In this document: piece after piece, positions 42,233 to 52,545 of the stretch
How the letters are laid out: every line of letters starts with the position of its first letter
How positions within the stretch are numbered: position 1 is the stretch's first letter
DNA from: Polydactylus sextarius
Lineage: Eukaryota; Chordata; Actinopteri; Polynemidae
Reading direction: 5' to 3'
Assembly: GCA_016801845.1 (NCBI GenBank)
Contig: CM028931.1
Location: forward strand, 11,748,587-11,812,586
DNA: 64,000 nucleotides
Translations under genes and position numbers: made by a program
Notes under the pieces: model-generated
The model's input: the letters and a program-made list of their open reading frames with translations, nothing else
What the model was told of the DNA's origin: nothing
The model's database searches: none

Positions 42233-42270
<38 letters not shown>
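42233..42270. repeat. (GT)n microsatellite
   Basis: GT run of about 37 bp; a shorter one lies at 42385-42404. Confidence 0.96.
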
Positions 42271-42272
<2 letters not shown>

Positions 42273-42514
42273 ACACGTCTTCATGCTTTCATGTACAGAT
42301 TTATTACACTCAAGTGTGTGTGCATAATTTTCTACATGTGCAGAGCCACCTGAGCTTGTGTGTGTGTTTTTATGTTTATGTACGTGTGTGTGTGTGTGTG
42401 TGTGTACAGTGTGTGTAAAGAGGCTCTACCTGTAAATGTCAGGCAGATGTCCTCAGCGGCGACAGCTGAGAAATCAGCAGTAAATCAGGCTAAAGAGGTG
42501 ATTAATAAACATGT

Positions 42515-42518
<4 letters not shown>

Positions 42519-42560
<42 letters not shown>
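42519..42560. repeat. (GT)n microsatellite
   Basis: GT run of about 41 bp; poly(A) of about 21 bp at 42704-42724. Confidence 0.96.
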
Positions 42561-42561
<1 letters not shown>

Positions 42562-42724
42562 TGACAGAGGACGTGTCAACGGACAGAAAAAGCTCTTAAA
42601 GAGAAAGAAGCATTGACAGGAAGTGGCCTTAACCGTCATAAAATACCAAAATAAAAGCATCTTTCAATGTATCTTTTTTGCGTTTTCTTTCTTTTCGTCC
42701 TTTAAAAAAAAAAAAAAAAAAAAA

Positions 42725-43079
42725 GTAAAAGCAGCGTCGTCCTTCATCACACTTAGCGCCGCTCGCTAATGGAACTTCATCCATTTTGAAATGACAGAAT
42801 CCATTACCTCCGCACGCTAACGCCGCCGCCGTGTTGTTGCACACGTTGGATTTATTTATTTATTCTGCTTATTTCCTGATAATGTTACGAAACGAAAGAA
42901 AACAGACGTTTCTTTGTTGTTTTCACGACACAATTTGTAACAATTTGTATCCAAAAAAACCCAACAAAGTAGCTAAATGTAAATCAAACTCAAAGAAATG
43001 TAACTTTTTTTAATCTACGGAATCTTCGTGTAACAAAAAGCAACATTGTGTCGTTTCAGTTTAACCTGGAAGAAGTGAC
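42725..43079. other. No gene seen
   Basis: Unique sequence; a CpG-containing patch at 42735-42840 (CGCACGCTAACGCCGCCGCC) precedes AT-rich DNA. Confidence 0.4.
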
Positions 43080-43330
43080 ACATTAAAATAAAATAAAATA
43101 AAATAAAAATATAAAAATGTGACATAAGATTTTTTTTTTTTTTTTAAATGGATTAAATTTTCTAAATTTCTTTTATTTATTTTTCCTCCAAAAATGTCAA
43201 CAGAATTAAAAAATAAAATAATAAAAAATTTTTTTTTTTACTCCCAAAAATATTTCCACACGTTTCTCTACGATCTGAACGTCTTTATATATTATTTTAT
43301 GATTTATTTATTTTTTCACGGCGTCAGATT
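43080..43330. other. AT-rich stretch with (AAAAT)n
   Basis: (AAAAT)n at 43084-43112, poly(T) at 43131-43144 and 43230-43240, otherwise AT-rich. Confidence 0.8.
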
Positions 43331-43594
43331 TAGGTCAAAACTTCATTTTCTGTCATAAAATAAAATTGGAGTTTTGTTTTTTTAAGTGGTGTCGTCCTGT
43401 AGTTGTAACGTTGTGAACGTCCTCGTGTTTTCGTGTTCGACTCCGAGGGTTGATCCTCGCGACGACGCCAAAATAAAAGCCTCATTCGCTCGAAAACAAA
43501 AACAATAGAGGGTTTAGTTTCAAAATAAAAGTCTCCGGTAGATTAACTGCTGCACTGAAGCAAAACATCCTGACCTGCTGGGGACACACACTCC

Positions 43595-43596
<2 letters not shown>

Positions 43597-43649
<53 letters not shown>
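43597..43649. repeat. (GT)n microsatellite
   Basis: GT run of about 53 bp. Confidence 0.97.
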
Positions 43650-43650
<1 letters not shown>

Positions 43651-43727
43651 CCCTGCCCTGGAAGTGTTTAAACCTTCTCATAACCAAACGTGAGGTTATA
43701 GCGAGTAAATAAGGGAACAGAGAGATT

Positions 43728-43769
<42 letters not shown>
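43728..43769. repeat. (GT)n microsatellite
   Basis: GT run of about 40 bp with one TTTG interruption. Confidence 0.96.
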
Positions 43770-43770
<1 letters not shown>

Positions 43771-43789
43771 GCATGTGCCGCTCGCTAAA

Positions 43790-43905
43790 CTGACACATTT
43801 TCAATCACATGGTTTATTCTGGGGGAAATTGTCAAAAAAAAAGAGGGAAAAGGGCAGATTTGTGCGTCTCTGTGGGCTACAACAGGACAAGCCTGGATTA
43901 CTTTT
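43790..43905. promoter_or_regulatory. Candidate CNE
   Basis: Complex segment between two GT tracts with CAATCACATGGTTTATTCTG and GAAATTGTC; no simple repeats apart from one short A run. Confidence 0.33.
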
Positions 43906-43909
43906 TCAC

Positions 43910-43961
<52 letters not shown>
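43910..43961. repeat. (GT)n microsatellite
   Basis: GT run of about 52 bp. Confidence 0.97.
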
Positions 43962-43964
<3 letters not shown>

Positions 43965-43969
43965 CTCAG

Positions 43970-44120
43970 ACAATACCCTAGTAGCCAATTTGTAATATAT
44001 AGTCGGCCTTGAAAAATGGCCCAGATCTCCCCTTCGCTGTCTGCAATTTAGCTCCGCCGGCGCCCGGCGGTTCCCATTGTACCGCCTCCCACCACTGCCA
44101 TTTTGGCCTGATGGAGTGTG
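43970..44120. promoter_or_regulatory. Candidate CNE, GC-rich
   Basis: Contains AGTAGCCAATTTGTAATATA, CTGCAATTTAGCTCCGCCGG and CATTTTGGCCTGATGGAG; high complexity between two GT tracts. One of the more convincing CNE-like islands. Confidence 0.4.
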
Positions 44121-44129
44121 TGTTTGTGC

Positions 44130-44130
44130 C

Positions 44131-44184
<54 letters not shown>

Positions 44185-44199
44185 GTGTGTGTGTGTTTA
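44130..44199. repeat. (GT)n microsatellite, interrupted
   Basis: GT run of about 46 bp, an ATATAT interruption, then a shorter GT run. Confidence 0.96.
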
Positions 44200-44302
44200 C
44201 TTGCTTATGTGCATTTCAGTGTGCATTTACCCATGAGTCTGTCTTTCTCTTTCTGAGCGTGTGTGTTTATTCTGTGGTTATTGAATTTCTGTTTTGGAGA
44301 CG

Positions 44303-44304
<2 letters not shown>

Positions 44305-44358
<54 letters not shown>
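44305..44358. repeat. (GT)n microsatellite
   Basis: GT run of about 53 bp; sixth GT tract, all in the same sense, within 760 bp. Confidence 0.97.
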
Positions 44359-44359
<1 letters not shown>

Positions 44360-45289
44360 GTCCACTTCCTAGAGACGTCAGCGCAGTCGTATCGTATTTA
44401 AAGATAAAGATGTTTTTGATCTTTCGCAACAATGAAGCGATTCGGTGAAACGTCCGTTAGTTTGATTCTGTTATTTTGTAACTTTCAGAGACGTTTAACT
44501 GATTGAAAGTTGCTCGACAACAACGATACAAGTTAGATCAAGCGTCTTATCAAGCGTCAACTTGTCTGGTTTATTTGAGGGAACGTTCAGGATGTGTGAG
44601 AGGCAGCGATGGATCACTTTATTTATTCATTCATTAATTAATCAAACGGTTTAAACTGTCACGTGCTGCTTTAGCGTTGTAGCCTCCAAAATTATAAATA
44701 GCTACATGTGACGTTTAAGGACGTGACAAAGAAATAAAAAGGAGGAGAGAAAAAAAAAGGGAGGATGATTTAAGGAGGAGGGAGACGAGGGAGGAGAATG
44801 AGGAAGAGGAGGAGGTTTTATTAGCAGCAGTAGTGGTGGCATCAGGTTGTTATACACGTTAAATAAAAAATGTGAACCAAAATATTCATTATTTTTAATC
44901 TTTTTGGTGGTGATGTCATTTAGAATGTTGAATGAAGTTCTAGAACTCTCCTTGGAGTTTCTGGGGTTTTTGAAGCTTCTAGATGTAGTTTTTTTTTTGT
45001 TGGTTTGTTGTGTTTTCTACTGGTTTCTACCCAAGAAGACTTCAGGTGGTTTAAACAGACGAGGGAACGTCGCACCTCACGTCCTCGTCGCTTTTTATCT
45101 CCTTAACAACCAGATGAAGTTTAGTTCAACATCGCGTCCTGTAGAGATACTTCAAAAAAAAAAAAAAAAAGCTGATATGATAATTTCCGTGCGTCTCTAA
45201 AACCTCGTTGTACGATCAGTGAAGTACATCGACCTCAGCCCGAGAACAAACCTGCCTTTTTCTTTTTTTTTTTTTTAATCTTTTATTGT
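44359..45289. other. No gene seen
   Basis: Unique sequence, GA-rich at 44740-44815, poly(A) at 45154-45170. A 117-codon plus frame at 44847-45200 is Phe/Leu-rich, crosses the poly(A) run and has no recognised domain. Confidence 0.45.
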
Positions 45290-45294
45290 TTTTT

Positions 45295-45410
45295 TTCCTC
45301 CTCCCCGACAGCAGCGATATGTTTCCTAGTCATGCATCAAGAGATCAAATCTAAAAGTAATACAATCTCTGGACTTACATCTCGGTGGTTTAATTTGAAA
45401 ACCAACTCTC
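45295..45410. promoter_or_regulatory. Candidate CNE
   Basis: Complex piece between T-rich runs with CTAGTCATGCATCAAGAGAT and AAGTAATACAATCTCTGG, followed by a 23-bp poly(T). Confidence 0.3.
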
Positions 45411-45474
45411 TTTTTTTTTTTTTTTTTTTTTTTTTCTTTCTTTCTTTGGCCTCGTAGCTTTAAAAGTGAAATAA

Positions 45475-45935
45475 GTTATGCCGGCGGTGCCCTCGCTTCA
45501 CCCTCTGACAAGAACAATAGCGGCCGGCTCGCCTCAGAAAACTGTGTTTTACAATAATACTCGTCCACAAAGCAAGACCGACAATGTCAGTGGTTTTACG
45601 GCGCGCTACACAGTGCAGCTAATGTTCTCCTGCGAGCCAGCGTCGCTTCACTGCCTCTCGCTCTCCTCCCCGTCTCTCCCGGTGCGCCCCCCCCCCACTC
45701 CTCCTCCTCTTTCCTCTCTTTTATCCTCCCCCCCTCATCCTCCCATCGCCTTCACTCCCCCTCTCTTCATATGAAAAATCCATTGCGGCATGGGTTTTGA
45801 CAGCCTGTCTTTCGGTGGGTGTGTAAAATTCAAATAATTCACTGTGCATAGACAGTCACTTTGGGGGCCGCTTTGTATTTCGTATTTGACTCCGTGTCAC
45901 TTCGCCTGCCTGTCGAGTCCCAGTCTGTGGCATTT
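45475..45935. promoter_or_regulatory. CpG/C-rich stretch and candidate CNE
   Basis: 45475-45660 is CpG-bearing and complex, 45660-45770 is C/T-rich, and 45775-45935 (GCGGCATGGGTTTTGACAGC, AAATTCAAATAATTCACTG) is complex again. An open 98-codon frame (45478-45774) covers the first part but becomes a Pro/Ser-rich read-through of the C/T tract and lacks splice sites. Confidence 0.35.
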
Positions 45936-46084
45936 AACTTTAAAAATGATAAATAAAATAAAAAATATGAAAAAAAAAAAGACCTGGAGGTTTGTTTGTT
46001 TGTTTATTTATTTATTTGTGAGTGAACATTTCCCAAAAAAAAGACTAGAACTACGTTTGACTGTGGTTTAGATTAGATGTAGGT

Positions 46085-46860
46085 TGTAATTCTAATATCC
46101 CAGAGTTCTAGAATTCAGAACGTTGAGTCCAAATGTGAAGTTCTACAGGTTCTTTAAAAAAGATCTTTTAAGTCCCAGAACTCTTTTATAGGTTTTTTTT
46201 TTTTTTTTGAGTTGACAGAGTTTATTTGATCGGTGAAGAAGTTCTAGAAGTTCCGTCTTTTATGTTCTTTTACAGGTTCTAATGGTTGTTGAGAGTTCTC
46301 CAGATGTATCTGTCTAAGGCTGTAGAGATGGTGTGAAAGGATCAAAGAGTCTTGGTCATTTGAAATGTTCCTAGAATGTCTCTAATGGTCATTTGTGAAG
46401 TTACTGAGGTTCTTCAAGAGGTTCTAATCATCAGTGAGGAAGTTGTAGAGGTGGTTTATGTTCTTTCCAGGATCTAATGGTCATTGATAAAGTTCTAGAT
46501 GTAGGTTTGGAAGGTTTCGTGGTTTATCTGAAGAGTCTTGGTCATTTAAAATGTCCTTTAGAAGACCTTTACTGACGTTCCTCAAGAGGTTTGATCATCA
46601 AGTTCTGGAGGTTCTCTTCAAATCCTACAGAGGATTTTTAACAGGTAGTTCTAGAGGTCGTCTATGTTCTTTAACAGGTTCTAGAGAAAGTTCTAGATGT
46701 AGTTTTGGGAGGTGTGGTGGTCTATCTGAAGACTGGAATTTGTTTTTTTTTCTAATGGTTTGTGAGGTTATCGAGGTTCTAAAAGAGGTTTTATCATGAT
46801 GAGGAAGTTCTAGAGGTCCTGATGAAATGCTTCAGATCCCTGAAGTCCTTCAGAAGGTTT
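46085..46860. repeat. Degenerate tandem repeat on GTTCTAGA
   Basis: GTTCTAGA, GGTTCTAATGGTCATT, AGTCTTGGTCATTT and GAGGAAGTTCTAGAGGT recur irregularly; GAAGAGTCTTGGTCATTTAA near 46518 pairs with AAAGAGTCTTGGTCATTTGA near 46343. A decayed array with unit roughly 170-190 bp. The 82-codon plus frame (46551-46799) is a read-through. Confidence 0.75.
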
Positions 46861-47275
46861 CTAGTTGGACTGGAGGTTTATAAAGGGACATAATGAAGCT
46901 GGATTTAAGGTTGTTTCATCTATTTCCTGTAGTGACCGTTGAGTGAAACATCGATATCAACACGGCGACTTTTAAAAACTTGCAAAATGACGATTAAAGT
47001 CACTAAATTGTTGACTGAATCCTTGGAAAAAACTTGTATTTCAAACGTTTTAAACCATCAAATAACGACTTGAACTAAAGAGAAAACGTTACTACTTCCT
47101 GTTTGGAAGATCCACTTCCTGTTAGAAATGTCCAACTGTTGTTCTCAGTGATTATTGATCTGTGCATGATTATTTCAGCTTCTTGTTTTTCTTCCTTCTT
47201 CTCCTCCTGCTCCTTGTCTCTTGTTGTCGGTTGTCGTTAAACAACCTCTTCACGTTTTTCTTGTGTGTTTCACAG
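46861..47275 (+). other. Presumed intron upstream of candidate exon
   Basis: Unique sequence; from about 47175 it becomes pyrimidine-rich and leads into the acceptor TTTTTCTTGTGTGTTTCACAG at 47255-47275. Confidence 0.5.
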
Positions 47276-47374
47276 TGACCCCTACTGGGAGCGGCCGGCT
47301 AATGCAGGCAGCTGCTCCGCCGCCCGGCCCAAGACCCTTCACCTGGCCGGCCAGCAGCATACCTCCTCACCATG
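47276..47374 (+). CDS. Candidate internal coding exon (99 bp)
   Basis: Bounded by a strong acceptor (pyrimidine tract ending TTTCACAG at 47275) and a good donor (ATG then GTAATG at 47375). Length 99 bp is divisible by three, so it could be a cassette exon. GC content is far above its surroundings. Two frames are open: one beginning one base in (DPYWERPANAGSC...), one beginning two bases in (TPTGSGRLMQAAAPPPGPRP..., Pro/Ala-rich with FTWPASS and PPHH). The third begins with TGA. The first frame is compatible with the candidate exon at 40429-40610. I do not recognise the protein; the Pro/Ala-rich frame would suit a disordered region of a regulatory protein, but that is a guess. Could also be a non-coding exon. 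Confidence 0.5.
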
Positions 47375-47398
47375 GTAATGTTTGTGTGCTCCTGGGAG

Positions 47399-47459
47399 CA
47401 GTAGTAGTAGCAGTAGCAGTAGCAGTAGTAGTAGTAGTGTGTGTGTGTGTGTGTGTGTG
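47399..47459. repeat. (AGT/AGC)n followed by (GT)n
   Basis: AGTAGTAGCAGTAGC-type trinucleotides at 47399-47438, then GT, starting 25 bp downstream of the donor. Confidence 0.94.
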
Positions 47460-48052
47460 ACTACTGAAACCTCTAAGGTCAAAAAACATTACTAAAGTAA
47501 GATTGAAATAAACAATTTTTAGATTTAAATGTTAATTCTTTAAGAGTAAGAGTCAATTTCACCATGAATACGAGTCAAACTCCCCCTCTAGAGATATTTT
47601 ACGTTGGTTGAAGTAATATCCAGTTTGACCATCTTTTGTTTTCACAACCAAATAGTTAACAATGAAAGTAAATGGGGCAGTCAGCCAAACGTATCTAAAT
47701 TGTCATTTTTTAACCACTAATAAAGCTCAAAATATCACTTCACTTCAGCAGTAGCATGAATAGGGTCCCTACACATAAACTGAAGTACTGATAACTTAGT
47801 AAGTGAACCCAGAGTTTATTAAAAACACTGTTTTACAAGACTTACCCAACGTCTGGTTTATAACAACTGGTGATGAAGGATGTTCCACATCAGCAGATTC
47901 AACACTTTTCTTGCTCTTCACAGACACATCAGCCTGTTGTTGAGGAAAATGATGAATCTGCTGATCTGAAATAACCTTCATCACCACATTAGCATATTAG
48001 CTAACATGACAACTTGAATGTATAACATGCTAACATGTTAGAAGAAGGGTGT

Positions 48053-48115
48053 TCCAGATCAGCAGATTCATCATTTTCCTGAACAACAGGAAAATGATGA
48101 ATCTGCTGATCTGAA
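48053..48115. repeat. Perfect hairpin, 25-bp arms
   Basis: CAGATCAGCAGATTCATCAT...TTCCTG, a five-base spacer, and its exact reverse complement. Repeated at 48186-48243. Confidence 0.95.
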
Positions 48116-48185
48116 ATAACCTTCATCACCACATTAGCATATTAGCTAACATGACAACTTGAATGTATAACATGCTAACAGCTAA

Positions 48186-48243
48186 CAGATCAGCAGATTC
48201 ATCATTTTCCTGAACAACAGGAAAATGATGAATCTGCTGATCT
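48186..48243. repeat. Second copy of the 25-bp-arm hairpin
   Basis: Same arms and AACAA loop as at 48053-48115, about 130 bp downstream, part of a tandem duplication inside the foldback element. Confidence 0.94.
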
Positions 48244-48788
48244 GCAACACCCTTCATCACCACATTAGCATGTCAGCTAACATGACAGCTAAACTCTCAG
48301 TACACTTAATAAGTTATCGGTGCTTTGGTTTATGAAAGTAAATGGGGCAGTCAGCCAAACGTATCTAAATTTTAATTTTTTTAATGACTTAATTTCTGGT
48401 TTTCATAACCATGTGGTGACGAATGGTGTTTCAGATCAGCAGATTCATCATTTTAATGTTGTTATAAAACCAGATGTTGGGTAAGTCTTGTAAAACAGTG
48501 TTTTTAATAAACTCTGGGTTCACTTACTAAGTTATCAGTACTTCAGTTTATGTGTAGGGACCCTATTCATGCTACTGCTGAAGTGAAGTGATATTTTGAG
48601 CTTTATTAGTGGTTAAAAAATGACAATTTAGATACGTTTGGCTGACTGCCCCATTTACTTTCATTGTTCTGATCAAACATAAGTGACTGTAAAAAGTTAA
48701 TGTTAGTTAATGCTTAACTATCACTGCTGTTTCTATGGTTACCTGGCCATTATTTAAGCCAGCCAATCAGAGAGTAGTACTATTAAGA

Positions 48789-48820
48789 TGTGAGTGTGTG
48801 TGTGTGTGTGTGTGTGTATC
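48789..48820. repeat. (GT)n microsatellite
   Basis: GT run of about 29 bp. Confidence 0.95.
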
Positions 48821-48953
48821 GGTGTGTGTCTCTCTTACTTTGCCTCTGGTGTATTTTCTAATGTTAAGGTGGAATTGAGATAAATGGTGGAGGAGCTGGG
48901 TGGTCACAGAGGCCCCTGATATACACTCCACCTGTCTACTCTGCTTTACAGCT

Positions 48954-48954
<1 letters not shown>

Positions 48955-48992
<38 letters not shown>
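48955..48992. repeat. (GT)n microsatellite
   Basis: GT run of about 37 bp, followed by (ACC)n. Confidence 0.96.
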
Positions 48993-48995
<3 letters not shown>

Positions 48996-49098
48996 ACACC
49001 ACCACCACCATATGAAGGTGTGTGTTTAGTTCAATTATGTTTCTGTATGTTTGTTCTCTTGTGTATTTACATGCACGCCTCCCTCTGCCTGAGCTGGA

Positions 49099-49127
49099 GT
49101 GTGTGTGTGTGTTTGTGTGTGTGTTTA

Positions 49128-49169
<42 letters not shown>

Positions 49170-49276
49170 GTAAGCAGAATGGCTGTAAACTAAAAGAGAC
49201 AGATGTACCAGGGAGAGCGTTGCCTACTGCAGCTCTGTTCACTTTTCTTCTAACGCACAAAGACACACACACATTT

Positions 49277-49309
<33 letters not shown>
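49099..49309. repeat. (GT)n and (CA)n facing pair
   Basis: GT runs at 49099-49167 face CA runs at 49263-49309, complementary arms around about 95 bp. Confidence 0.95.
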
Positions 49310-49314
<5 letters not shown>

Positions 49315-50039
49315 CTGCTGTTATTCAAGTGCTACCTGTTTGTGCTGTGAGACAATACAAAAAGGATGAAAACAGAGAGAAGAGAGAGTGATGGTTTGTG
49401 AGGATGAGGTGTCATTATCTGAAGCAACAAACAAACAGGACGTCTGTCAGTGGAAATCTACAACCACCAAATTACTGTTTTGATGGTCTGATACCCCCCA
49501 CACCCACACCGCCCCCCACCACCACCGACCCATCAATAAGACGGAGACGCAACCAAACTGCTCACCCGAGACGGAAAAAAACATGTTTACTTTCACCGAT
49601 GAGGATTAAATTAAAACTCCTCTGTGAAGAACAATGACGTACTAGTTCACGTTTAGCGACTTGTGTTCCCATGATGTGGAGTCTCAACAACTGGTCTGAG
49701 ACCTGTAGTGTTCACACTACAAGACTTGTCAGTGATTGACTCCCGATCACACCGTGACGTCACCAAACTCTACGTCTGGTCACGTGAACTAGACAGGATG
49801 TAGCCGCTGCTTCTCACCGTGATTTACAGCCGTTTATTGTTGACGAGCACCGGTGAAGACGCTGCCTCCGACACAGACTAAACCGCTAAACTGCCGTTTA
49901 AACATCACCATGGCAACACGCTGGTTTTCACGGTGGAGCTGAAATCAGCGGCAGACCTCCCCGGTACCGGGTAACATCTGGATCAGACGTGGGGAGTTTG
50001 TAGAAAGTGAAAATGAAACAAAAAGTGTTAAAACGTCAG
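49310..50039. other. No gene seen
   Basis: Unique sequence with C-rich runs at 49494-49530. A 79-codon plus frame (49398-49637) lacks domains and splice support. Confidence 0.45.
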
Positions 50040-50615
50040 ACTTTTAAACGTGATTGTGAATTCGTTAACGCTTATCGTCGCTAACGTTTAGTGTTGGTAA
50101 CACTTAGAATTGCTAACTTTTGCCATCGCTAACATTTTGCATTGCTAGCGCTTAAAACGTCAGACTTTTAAATGTGGTTCTGAGTTCGCTAACGTTTAGC
50201 ATCAGTAACGCTTAATGTTGCTAACTGTTGCCTTGGCGATTATTTAGCATCACTAGCGCTTAGCACCGCTAACGTCGGTAAAACTTCACATTGTTAACTC
50301 TTGGCATCTCTAACATTTACCATCACATTACTACACATTATCATAACATTTAGCATTACTAGCGTTTAGCATCTTTAACGTCTAACATTGGTAACACTTA
50401 ATATTACTAACTCTTTCCATCTATAACATTATCGTCGCTAGCTCTTAGCATCACTAACGTTGGTAACTCTTGCCATTTCTAGCGCTTAGCATTGCTAATG
50501 TTTAACATCGGTTACTCTTGCCACCGCTAAAATTTAGCATCACTACCGCTTAGCACAGCTAACGTCAGTAACTCTTAGCATTGCTAACATTTAGCATCAC
50601 TAGCTCTTCAAACGT
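50040..50615 (-). repeat. Inverted, degenerate 16-bp family array 3
   Basis: Words TTAGCATYRCTAACGT, CACTTAGAATTGCTAAC and TAACGTCGGTAA recur at about 16-18 bp. Same style and orientation as 40.9-41.5 kb. A longer unit with AAAACGTCAGACTTTTAAA (near 50030, 50154 and 50607) indicates higher-order duplication. Confidence 0.85.
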
Positions 50616-51400
50616 CAGACTTTTAAACGTGGTTGTGAGTGAATCAGTGAGACAGCAGCAGCATTTATCTCACATCCCTCCTCTGATTGGCCGTCGCTCT
50701 TTGTCAGTCTCTTCAGACTCCTCCAGTTTTCTAACATGACAGATCCAGTCCCGGTCTCAGACCAGGTCCCGACGGCCTCTGATGGAGTCGTTAGGGCTGT
50801 TCACACATTATGATCATTAACTGATGATTCACCAACCATCAGAGGACCAAGTCCACCAGACACCACCACTGGAAGGTCGACTAATGTGGACCAGGGTTTA
50901 GATGATGGTCTCTGACTCTGAACCAGGTTTTTTTTTGTTTTTTGACGGAGACGGATCGAAGGCGTAGCAGCTGATTCGCCCTCAGCTCCGTCCTTCACAT
51001 AAATCCTCTTCCTCCGTCTTTGTTTCTTCTTTTAGTTGTTGTGTCTTTGTTAACTTCCTCCACCAGGTTTCACCTTCGTACCTGTTTGTGTGTGTGTTGG
51101 TTTGACGGCGGCGGCTGACGTGTTGACTTGTCGACTTCGTGTCTTTGATGCCACACGTTCTCTCTCTTCACCTTTGCTGTTTCTTTTTCTTTACTAACCT
51201 ACTTTCTACTCTCTCTCTCCTCAAAAAAAAAAACACAAAACAAAAACAAAAAAAAAAAACAACCATATAGATTCTCCTCCTCTGAACTCAATAATTTAAC
51301 CTTTTTCTCTTATTTTGTCTTTTCTTTTTCCTACATTCTCTTGTCTACCTGTGTCTTTTCTTTTTCCTGGCAGGAAACATGTTAATAATGAATTGTATAG

Positions 51401-51403
<3 letters not shown>
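50616..51403. other. No gene seen
   Basis: Unique sequence, with CTCTGATTGGCC (CCAAT-type on the minus strand) near 50680, and A-rich low complexity at 51224-51262. No exon called. Confidence 0.4.

Positions 51404-51442
<39 letters not shown>
51404..51442. repeat. (GT)n microsatellite
   Basis: GT run of about 38 bp. Confidence 0.96.
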
Positions 51443-51444
<2 letters not shown>

Positions 51445-51624
51445 ATCTTTTGAAGTCCTGATGTGATGTTTGTAGTCCAGGAGCATTGATCTTGAGTCTG
51501 ATTGCCACTGTCAGACGGTTTGATGAGCTCTGTTTTTTTTTTTTAGCTAATTTCACCTTTTAAGAAAACACTCGACTGTTGTTGTTGTTGACGTCCACCG
51601 GGTGGCGCTGTTGTCGTCGTTGTT

Positions 51625-51665
51625 GTTGATACTAAAACGTGACGTGAGCAGACGCCGGCCGCTGA
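51625..51665. mobile_element. Short match to the repeat inside the 4-kb foldback
   Basis: GATACTAAAACGTGACGTGA followed by CAGACGCCGGCC recurs at 4475-4515 with one change. CGTAAGCTAACCCAGCAACA follows at 4555 there and at 52060 here, so a ~120-bp repeat seems to have been split by a ~400-bp insertion at this locus. Confidence 0.65.
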
Positions 51666-51714
51666 TTGGTCGGAGGGAGCGTCTTCACAAGTTGAGAGAG
51701 CAACAACAAAATGT

Positions 51715-52545
51715 TAGCAATGTTAGCTTTAGTTAGCTAATGGATGTTATGCTAACATTCGCATGTTTATCATTAGCTAAAGTTACGACGTTAACAAAAA
51801 AAGTATAATCTATGCTGATGGTAACATTGCTATCAATGTTAACATGCAATATTAGCATTGTAGCACAATAACAGGATCCAACCTCATGCTAACTTTAGCT
51901 AAAATTATTACTTTTAACAAAAATGTAGAAACCAACATTATTTTTACTTTAGAAATAAATGGTCAAAACTAGCTAACGTTAGCATTTTAGCAAGAAATGG
52001 GACCCAAGTTAATGCAAAACAACCAGCAAGAGTGATAGCTGTCGTCGTAGCTACCTCATCGTAAGCTAACCCAGCAACAAGTACAGCATCTCCTCCATGA
52101 TGGAAAACAACGCGTCTGGTATCAAACTGAGTAGCGCTAGAGCATAAAGAGCCACTGGTAGCCTTAATGCTAATGCTAATGCTAATGGAGCTCATGTTAA
52201 GCACCGCTCCTCAAATGCATGTTTGAAAGATGGTTCAAGTTTCACATGTTGTGTAGACTTAGCTAGCTCTAGCTAGCTAATGAAGGTTATGCTAACATTA
52301 GCTTGTTTATCACTAGCTAAAATTATGACGCTAACAAAAAAAGTACAATCTATGCTAATGGTAACATTGCTAAGAATGTTAACATGCAATATTAGCATTG
52401 TAGCACAAAAACAGGACCCAACTTCATGCTAACTTTAGCTTGTTTATAGCGAGCTAAAACTATGACTTCCACCCTTATGTTTACATTAGCAACAAATGGT
52501 CAAAACTAGCTAACGTTAGCATTTTAGCAGAGGTTTAATGTCTGC
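51715..52545. repeat. Two-copy duplication rich in TTAGCTAA
   Basis: 51725-51995 and 52265-52530 share GTTATGCTAACATT, ACAAAAAAAGTA, CTATGCT, GTTAACATGCAATATTAGCA, TTCATGCTAACTTTAGCT and GGTCAAAACTAGCTAACGTT in order, spaced about 540 bp. The intervening part holds (GCTAAT)n and a segment resembling 16.8 kb. The minus frame 51944-52204 is repeat-derived. Confidence 0.9.

Larger units (their letters stand above)
47540..48668. mobile_element. Large foldback element (copy F)
   Basis: Left arm 47545-47900 starts AGAGTCAATTTCACCATGAA and contains all family landmarks through CCAACGTCTGG. Right arm 48475-48668 is the reverse complement of the inner and middle part (ACCAGATGTTGGGTAAGTCT to GCCCCATTTACTTTCATTGT). 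The interior (47900-48470) holds hairpin words, two tandem copies of a ~130-bp segment (CTGATCTGAAATAACCTTCA near 47960 and 48105) and TTAGCTAACATGACAACTTG. No protein-coding content. Largest copy in the window. Confidence 0.87.

Noticed and set aside
45478..45774. 98-codon plus frame as a coding exon
   Set aside because: The second half is a C/T-rich low-complexity read-through and no acceptor or donor matches its ends.
51944..52204. 86-codon minus frame as a gene
   Set aside because: It spans (GCTAAT)n and duplicated TTAGC-rich DNA; it is repeat-derived.
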